Source: Candidatus Gracilibacteria bacterium
GTDB lineage: Bacteria; Patescibacteriota; Gracilibacteria; BD1-5; JAGOOR01
Reading direction: 5' to 3'
NCBI GenBank assembly: GCA_041660965.1
Contig: JBAZVH010000001.1
Location: 637,117-701,116, forward strand
DNA: 64,000 nucleotides
The notes under the pieces were generated by a model. It did no database searches. It was not told the origin of the DNA and saw nothing but the letters and a program-made list of their open reading frames with translations. Below are positions 59,262 through 64,000 of this stretch, one piece after another; the stretch's first letter is position 1; each line of letters starts with the position of its first letter. The translations under genes were made by a program, and so were the position numbers.

Positions 59262-60485
59262 TTATCTCCAGTTGGCTTGTTTTTTCTGGACATTATTGTA
59301 GAGAGCTTTTCAGAGCCAAAAAGGAGCTATAAATGTGTAGAGCATCAGAAAAATAAAGTCTCCACTTATCTCCCATTTTCCTGATGTTATCCGCTTTCCG
59401 CAGGCGAGCAAAAAAATGAGAATCAGGAGTAAAACAGACGTTAGGAGTCACATAGTATTCATATTTACGAAAAAGATATCAAAATTTTCCCACTTCCAAT
59501 GCTTGAGTCCGTATATCCAATAATCATTTATTGTGCTCTGTATGCTTATGATCATCCTATAAACACTTGCGAGAACAAATGGTATCGTGAGGAGGATGCT
59601 GATGAGTGCCATAGGAAGGACGATAATCCCGAGGTCACCATGCTTTTTATTGAACAACATATTCTTGTAATCTATCAGATTCCCGAGAAAGCCACCGACC
59701 CATCGAACGCGTTGTTTATAGAGTTTTTTGATAGTACTAGGACTTGAAGTGTAGACCACAGCTCGAGGGGAGTGTACGATTTTGAGATTATTTTTTTGCA
59801 TTCTCATCGCGATTTCCATATCCTCAGTATTGTGCGCATGTTTGTAGTTTCAGAGCATTTCGAAGACTTCTTTTCGAAAGAAAGAAAATGGTCCAGGAGC
59901 GATATGAATAGCATGCATCAGTGACATCGCATATCTGATGAGATTTCCATAGTGGTATTCGGCCCTTTGCATTTTTTGTATCAATGTTTTCGCTTCCCAG
60001 ATGACTGTAGAGGGCGTCACGGCCATCACTTTCGGGTCTGCGAATTTGTGCATTATCTGACGAAGAGCATCTGGAACGACAAATGAATCCGCATCGAGAC
60101 ATCAAACAAAAGACGTCGTACAATATTCGAGCCCGAGATTGAGAGCGGTATGTTTTCCTCCATTTTCCTTATGAATAATCTGTATATTGTGATGTGACGC
60201 ATATGGTTTTAGGAGTTCTGCTGTTTTGTCTGTTGACCCATCGTTGATGATGATAATCTGGAGTTTTTCTTGATCATAATTCAGCTCAAAAATAGATTCT
60301 AAAGTGCCTACTATTGTGGTCTCTTCATTGAAACAGGGGATGAGAATAGTGACCGGCATATCTTCAATCATCTCTTTACTTTCTGGTGTCTTTTTTCTCT
60401 CAAGGAATGAGAGAAGAATAAAGATTTCAAAGTAAAAAACGAAGAAGAGAAAAATATAGCTGATAATTTGGAAAAACTGATTCAT
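59262..60485 (-). CDS. Family 2 glycosyltransferase (processive, HasA/PgaC-like)
   Basis: 407 residues in code 25. N-terminal helix, then the GT2 domain: VTILIPCFNEETTIVGTLES, IIIINDGSTDKTAEL (DGS), ENGGKHTALNLGLEYCTTSF, FVGCLDADSFVVPDAL (DxD), HNTEDMEIAMRMQ (ED) and QRVRWVGGFLGN (QxxRW). C-terminal helices follow. Such enzymes polymerise beta-linked sugars across the membrane. Standard-code reading splits it in three. Operon with the WecG-like gene (57 nt). Confidence 0.9.
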
Positions 60486-60542
60486 ATGCCCAAGCTTTAT
60501 GGTATTTTCGCTTATTATAAATATTTTTTTGGAAAAGCGAGT

Positions 60543-61349
60543 TTAATTTTCTCCTAAACATATTTTTAGAAATTGCCACACATTTCCTATTCTCTTTATA
60601 TGTTTTCTCGGGTTTTTATACAGCCGATAGAGCCACTCGCCACCAAAACGGCGAAAGAATATCGGTGCTGGTATTCGAAATCCTGTTAAAAGATCAATAG
60701 AGCTCCCAACTCCTATACCGAGGAGAACCTCAGAATTTTCTGCGAGAATTTGCGTTACGATTTTTTCTTGTGTTCCATTGCCGTGTGTCGTGAGCACTAT
60801 GGGCCAATAATCACCTTTCCCACCACTGTCTGCGAGGATAATATCACACATCAGTCATGGATATTTTTTTTGGAGAATATCTTTCATCGTTTTTTGTGAT
60901 TCTTTTTTGAGTGTATCTCACGGACTGTTCCCAGTCACGGGAGGATCGATAATACTTATTCAAATACTATTTTGAGCGGCATAGGAGAGAATATCTGGTG
61001 TGATTTTTGATCCTGTGATGCGCTCTCCGTAGTATTTTCGAAATTTTTCTGTCTGCATAATAGCACGCAAGCACCAATAGGGGAGCATCATATATTTCAT
61101 CCATTTCGGAAGTCGTGATGCTCTTATCTGATATCCGACAAAAATCCCTACTCCATCGGGTAGAGCCATATCGCTTGACTCCAGTATTTTCTGGAGCTCT
61201 GCATCTTGCGATGCCGCATAGAGCATTTCAGGATTTGGGGTCACTATCAGTGTTTTTTGTCCTTCCACTAGGCGTATTTGAATCTCTCGTAGACAATCCT
61301 CGTAGGAGCTTTTGATAAAATCGATGCCAAAAAAGGTATGGGAAAACAT
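60543..61349 (-). CDS. WecG/TagA/CpsF-family glycosyltransferase
   Basis: 268 residues from ATG 61349 (chosen over a TTG at 61421, as the family N-terminus starts near GIDFIKSSYEDCLREI and TACTAT lies 6 nt upstream). Motifs: VTPNPEMLYAASQDAEL, SDMALPDGVGIFVGYQI, YGERITGSKITPDIL, GVGSSIDLLTGFRIPAP, EWLYRLYKNP. It adds N-acetylmannosaminuronic acid or mannosamine to a lipid-linked sugar. Fits with the polyprenyl transferases at 16 and 40 kb as steps of one surface-glycan pathway. Confidence 0.88.
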
Positions 61350-61389
61350 ACCGATATAGTACTGAAAATACGTACTTATCAAATCATAG

Positions 61390-61785
61390 TTATTTTCTTC
61401 CTCGGTATCCCGTTGCTTCAAATACAGGGCGGTGTTCTTCTCTTAATAATACTTGTGCTTTTCTAAGGATTATTGGAATATTGGCTCATCGTAATTTTCT
61501 ATTTGCCTCTTTTTCAGCATGCACTATTTCTATGGCTTCATTGGCTATAGAATGAGTACATTCTATTTCCCATCACCGAATCATTCTTACGACTCTTTCT
61601 TGAGTTTTTAGCCGGATACCATCTGTGCGTTCGAGGCAGTTAAGCTGATCAATATCTCCACAAGTATCTATAAATCGTACAAAATCTGGATTCGTAAATT
61701 CATATCCCAATATTCTTGTTATCTTCTCTGAAACGGTCTCAGGTTTTGCATGAGATTCTGGCAATGAAGGAGGATTTTTATCCAT
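61390..61785 (-). CDS. Hypothetical helical protein
   Basis: 131 residues, two pieces joined by UGA = Gly (RMIRGWEIEC). Starts MDKNPPSLPESHAKPETVSE; helical and charged throughout, with several Cys (DTCGDIDQLNCLERT) and an Ala/Glu-rich C-terminal part (AIEIVHAEKEANRKLRGANI). Ends at TAA 61390. No family recognised. Confidence 0.6.
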
Positions 61786-61859
61786 AGAATTAGTATACTC
61801 TATATATGATGGTATTGCAAATTCTCTATATCCTCTTTCTTTTTCAGGGGTTTACGATA

Positions 61860-61983
61860 TTATCTGCTATGGATAGATAGAGCAGAAGCAGGAGTTAGAG
61901 AAAGGAATTCGCCACAGCGAACAGATTATTAGTCCAGAACCTATCAACCCAATAAACCTACTAAACTTATTAACCTTTCCCTT
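61860..61983 (+). repeat. Composite intergenic repeat before the exonuclease
   Basis: GATAGAGCAGAAGCAGGAGT, GAGAAAGGAATTCGCC, ACAGCGAACAGATTATTAGT, then AACCCAATAAACCTACTAAAC up to the ATG; same block order as at 48790. Confidence 0.75.
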
Positions 61984-62682
61984 ATGTATCTTTTTCTCGA
62001 TACCGAAACGCATAGCACCACGGATCCTATCCTGATACAGCTCGCCTATAAGCCATCAGATAGATTTGAATACTTCTCAGCCCTGTATAGTACTGGGGGT
62101 GTGGCTATGGATTTCTCAGCCATGGCAGTGCATCATATCACAGAATGAGAGATAGCTGATAAACCGCTTTTTCGTGATTCTTCCGATGCGTGAAATCTCC
62201 AGAAACTCCTCAAAACCTATACACTGGTCGCTCACAATGCCACGTATGATATCGACGTATTGGTCCGTCAAGGCATCGAAATCAGCTCTTCTATTTGCAC
62301 GCTTCGTCTGGCTCGTTATCTCTATCCAGAAATAGAGCAACATAAGCTCCAATACCTGCGATACTATCTCGGTATCGAGTTTGCGGAAAAACCACAAACG
62401 CATGATGCCCTTGGTGATGTCCTCGTTCTCGAAAAAGTATTTTATAAACTTCACGAAACTCTCAAAGCTCAGAATCCAGAGAAAAATGAGGAAGAATTAC
62501 AGTCACTCATGATCGACATCTCGTCACGTCCATCAGTGCTCTATATGTGTAAATTTGGCAAACATAAAGGCACTCTGTGGAGCGAAGTCCCACGAGATTA
62601 TCTGGACTGGGTAGTCAATAAATCCGATTTTACGGATGAAGATGTACTGTATACAGCGAGATATTATCTCGAAAAATCTTAG
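61984..62682 (+). CDS. DEDD 3'-5' exonuclease (DnaQ-like)
   Basis: 232 residues. Exo I: YLFLDTETHSTTDP (DxE); Exo II: TLVAHNATYDIDVLV (HNxxxD); Exo III: TCHDALGDVLVLEKVF, here QTHDALGDVLVLE (H-x-x-x-x-D). Likely proofreading or RNase T-like activity. The C-terminal 70 residues (MCKFGKHKGTLWSEVPRDYL) resemble the domain added in some DnaQ-like CPR proteins (FGKHKG, DYLxW). UGA = Gly at HHITEGEIAD and SDAGNLQK. Ends at TAG 10 nt before the Cys-rich gene. Confidence 0.87.
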
Positions 62683-62692
62683 CCACATCTCT

Positions 62693-64000
62693 ATGATACT
62701 ACCTCCTGGAGAACAGAGTATTGAGACAAAGAAGTGCCTGCTTTCAGGTCAAGATTTTGTGATTACTGACAAAGATCTAGAATTTTATGATCGGATTTCT
62801 CCTGTTTTCAGAGGGAAGAAGTATAGCATTCCGAGCCCAACTTTGTGTCCGGATGAGAGACAAAAGAGGCGGCTTTCTTTTCGTAACGAGCGAAAGCTTT
62901 ATAAGAGAACCTGTGATAAGACCGGAAGAGAAACTGTCTGAATGTATGCTCCAGAATCTCCTTATGTAGTCTATGATCAGAAAGTATGGTGGAGTGATGA
63001 TTGGTCACCGCTTGACTATGGAAGACCATTTGATTTTGAGCGATGATTTTTTGAGCAATTTCATGAACTGATGAGACAGGTACCTCTTCCAGCGTCACTC
63101 GGAAAGAATCTCGAAAATAGTGATTTTACACTTCACTCGGGGAATATGAAAAATTGTTATCTGATTATATCGACCATGTTTGGAGAAAACCTGCTGTATG
63201 GATATCAGGGAAATGGATCGAAAAATTGCCTTGATTTTTACCATGCAAATGATTCAGAATACTGTTATCAGGTCGTCGATACGCATAGCTGCTACAATTG
63301 TTATTTTTCTCAAGAACTTGCGAGTTGTCGGGATTGTCAATTTTGTTATGACTGCAAAAATTGTACACATTGTCTTTTTTGTTCGAATCTGAGAGGCAAG
63401 GAATACTGTATCAATAATACGCAACTTTCTCCAGATGAGTATCAAAAAGAGAGAGCACGGATTTCGCTCCAAGAACATCTTCCACTTCTCCAAAAGCGTT
63501 TTCTGGAGATGATTGCTCACGTACCGCATCAAGCCGTTCAAGGGATAAAAAATGAAAATTGTATCGGAGATTATCTCAATGAGTGTGGAGATTGCTTTTA
63601 TTGTTTCAATTATTCCAAGTGAGAACGTCTCCGATATGTCAGTACTGGCCGATGGAGTATGGACGGATATGATTGCAACTATACGGCTCTCGGGAGCCAA
63701 TGGTGCTATGAATGTCTGAGTCCGTTTCCCGCGCAAAATAACGCCTTTAGTACGTATGTCTGGGATTGTACTGATGGTCTCTATCTCAATAATTGTCATG
63801 GAAGTCAGCATCTTTTTGGGTGCTCTTCTCTCAAAAAAGCTCATCACTGCATCCTCAATAAGTCTTATTCAACCCAAGAATATGAGACGCTCTGTGGAAA
63901 GATCATCGATCATATGAGAAGTACAGGAGAATGGTGAGAATTCTTTCCTCATAAACTCTCTCCTTTCTGATACAATGAAACAGTGGCACAAGAATACTTT
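62693..64000 (+). CDS. Cysteine-rich protein, second paralogue (partial)
   Basis: Runs off the right edge (436 codons visible). Same architecture as 35065-36666: an N-terminal ribbon-like part (KKCLLSGQDFVITDKDLEFY ... LYKRTCDKTGRE), a central Cys-aromatic array (CYQVVDTHSCYNCYFSQELA, SCRDCQFCYDCKNCTHCLFC, SNLRGKEYCINNTQLSPDEY), CGDCFYCFNYSKG, and the second block LFGCSSLKKAHHCILNKSYS. UGA = Gly at GMYAPES, SKGERLR, GEWGEFF. Ten nt after the exonuclease, so probably expressed with it. Confidence 0.8.

Noticed and set aside
61350..61421. TTG start extending the WecG-like protein
   Set aside because: The extra 24 residues do not fit the family, and a -10 box lies just before ATG 61349.
1..64000. 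Widespread frameshifts or pseudogenes suggested by broken frames
   Set aside because: Breaks are always at TGA in the same frame and vanish when TGA is read as Gly; conserved motifs continue across them.
1..64000. Absconditabacterales (SR1) as source
   Set aside because: CGA codes for Arg at conserved positions in EF-Tu and bL28, unlike the reported CGA/CGG = Trp in that order; not excluded for other SR1 lineages.

Overview
The window reads coherently only if UGA is translated as glycine (translation table 25). Read with the standard code, about half of the genes break into pieces. Read with UGA = Gly, the pieces join into full-length proteins, and the recoded codons fall on glycines that define families: the EF-Tu P-loop (GTI-G-HIDHGKT), the CTP synthase P-loop (LGK-G), the YbeY HG motif and a Nudix box. 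Only TAA and TAG terminate genes. This code is known in Candidatus Gracilibacteria (BD1-5/GN02) and Absconditabacteria (SR1). CGA is clearly arginine here, for example at conserved Arg positions of EF-Tu and bL28. That argues against Absconditabacterales, where CGA/CGG are reported as Trp. I infer a gracilibacterium of the CPR/Patescibacteria; this is an inference from code and gene content, not from a 16S gene.

Layout. 0-8 kb: a partial DNA methyltransferase, tRNA-Ser, a type IV pilin-like protein, two tandem secreted paralogues (one with a PEP-CTERM tail), a TSP1/SLH surface protein, YbeY and a DUF4012 membrane protein. 8-17.9 kb: SufB, small membrane proteins, an HNH protein, CTP synthase, thioredoxin, YggT, FolD, a TraB/GumN-like membrane protein and a polyprenyl sugar-phosphate transferase. 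18-28.4 kb: tRNAs, a hypothetical protein, RNase J, an M23 peptidase, PAP2, Sua5/TsaC, an rRNA/tRNA methyltransferase, glutaredoxin, a short SufD, an MFS permease and an FtsQ-like protein. 28.5-39.6 kb: a T4SS-pilin-like cluster with an HExxH protein, SecG, a family 5 solute-binding protein, a membrane protein, Jag, a Cys-rich protein and SecD. 39.8-45.6 kb: tRNAs, a MraY/WecA-like transferase, a B3/B4 protein, a Nudix protein, then tuf-rpsJ-rpmB. 45.7-64 kb: a cytidylyltransferase-cupin fusion, a sugar nucleotidyltransferase, YbaB, an RmuC-like protein, FtsX, an L,D-transpeptidase, an rpoD-dnaG operon, GT2 and WecG glycosyltransferases, a DEDD exonuclease and a second copy of the Cys-rich protein.

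Functionally the window mixes core information genes (EF-Tu, S10, L28, sigma factor, primase, RNase J) with a strong cell-envelope programme (Sec translocation, surface proteins, pilins, glycosyltransferases, peptidoglycan-active enzymes).

The most unusual feature is a set of dispersed short repeats. They fill intergenic gaps and also sit in frame inside housekeeping genes (pyrG, folD, rpsJ and a nucleotidyltransferase with three). Two broken tRNA copies have the anticodon arm replaced by a short perfect palindrome. Promoter-like sites repeatedly show a 15-nt spacer, and several put the -10 box 6-10 nt from the start codon, suggesting leaderless mRNAs. Most genes lack a Shine-Dalgarno sequence.
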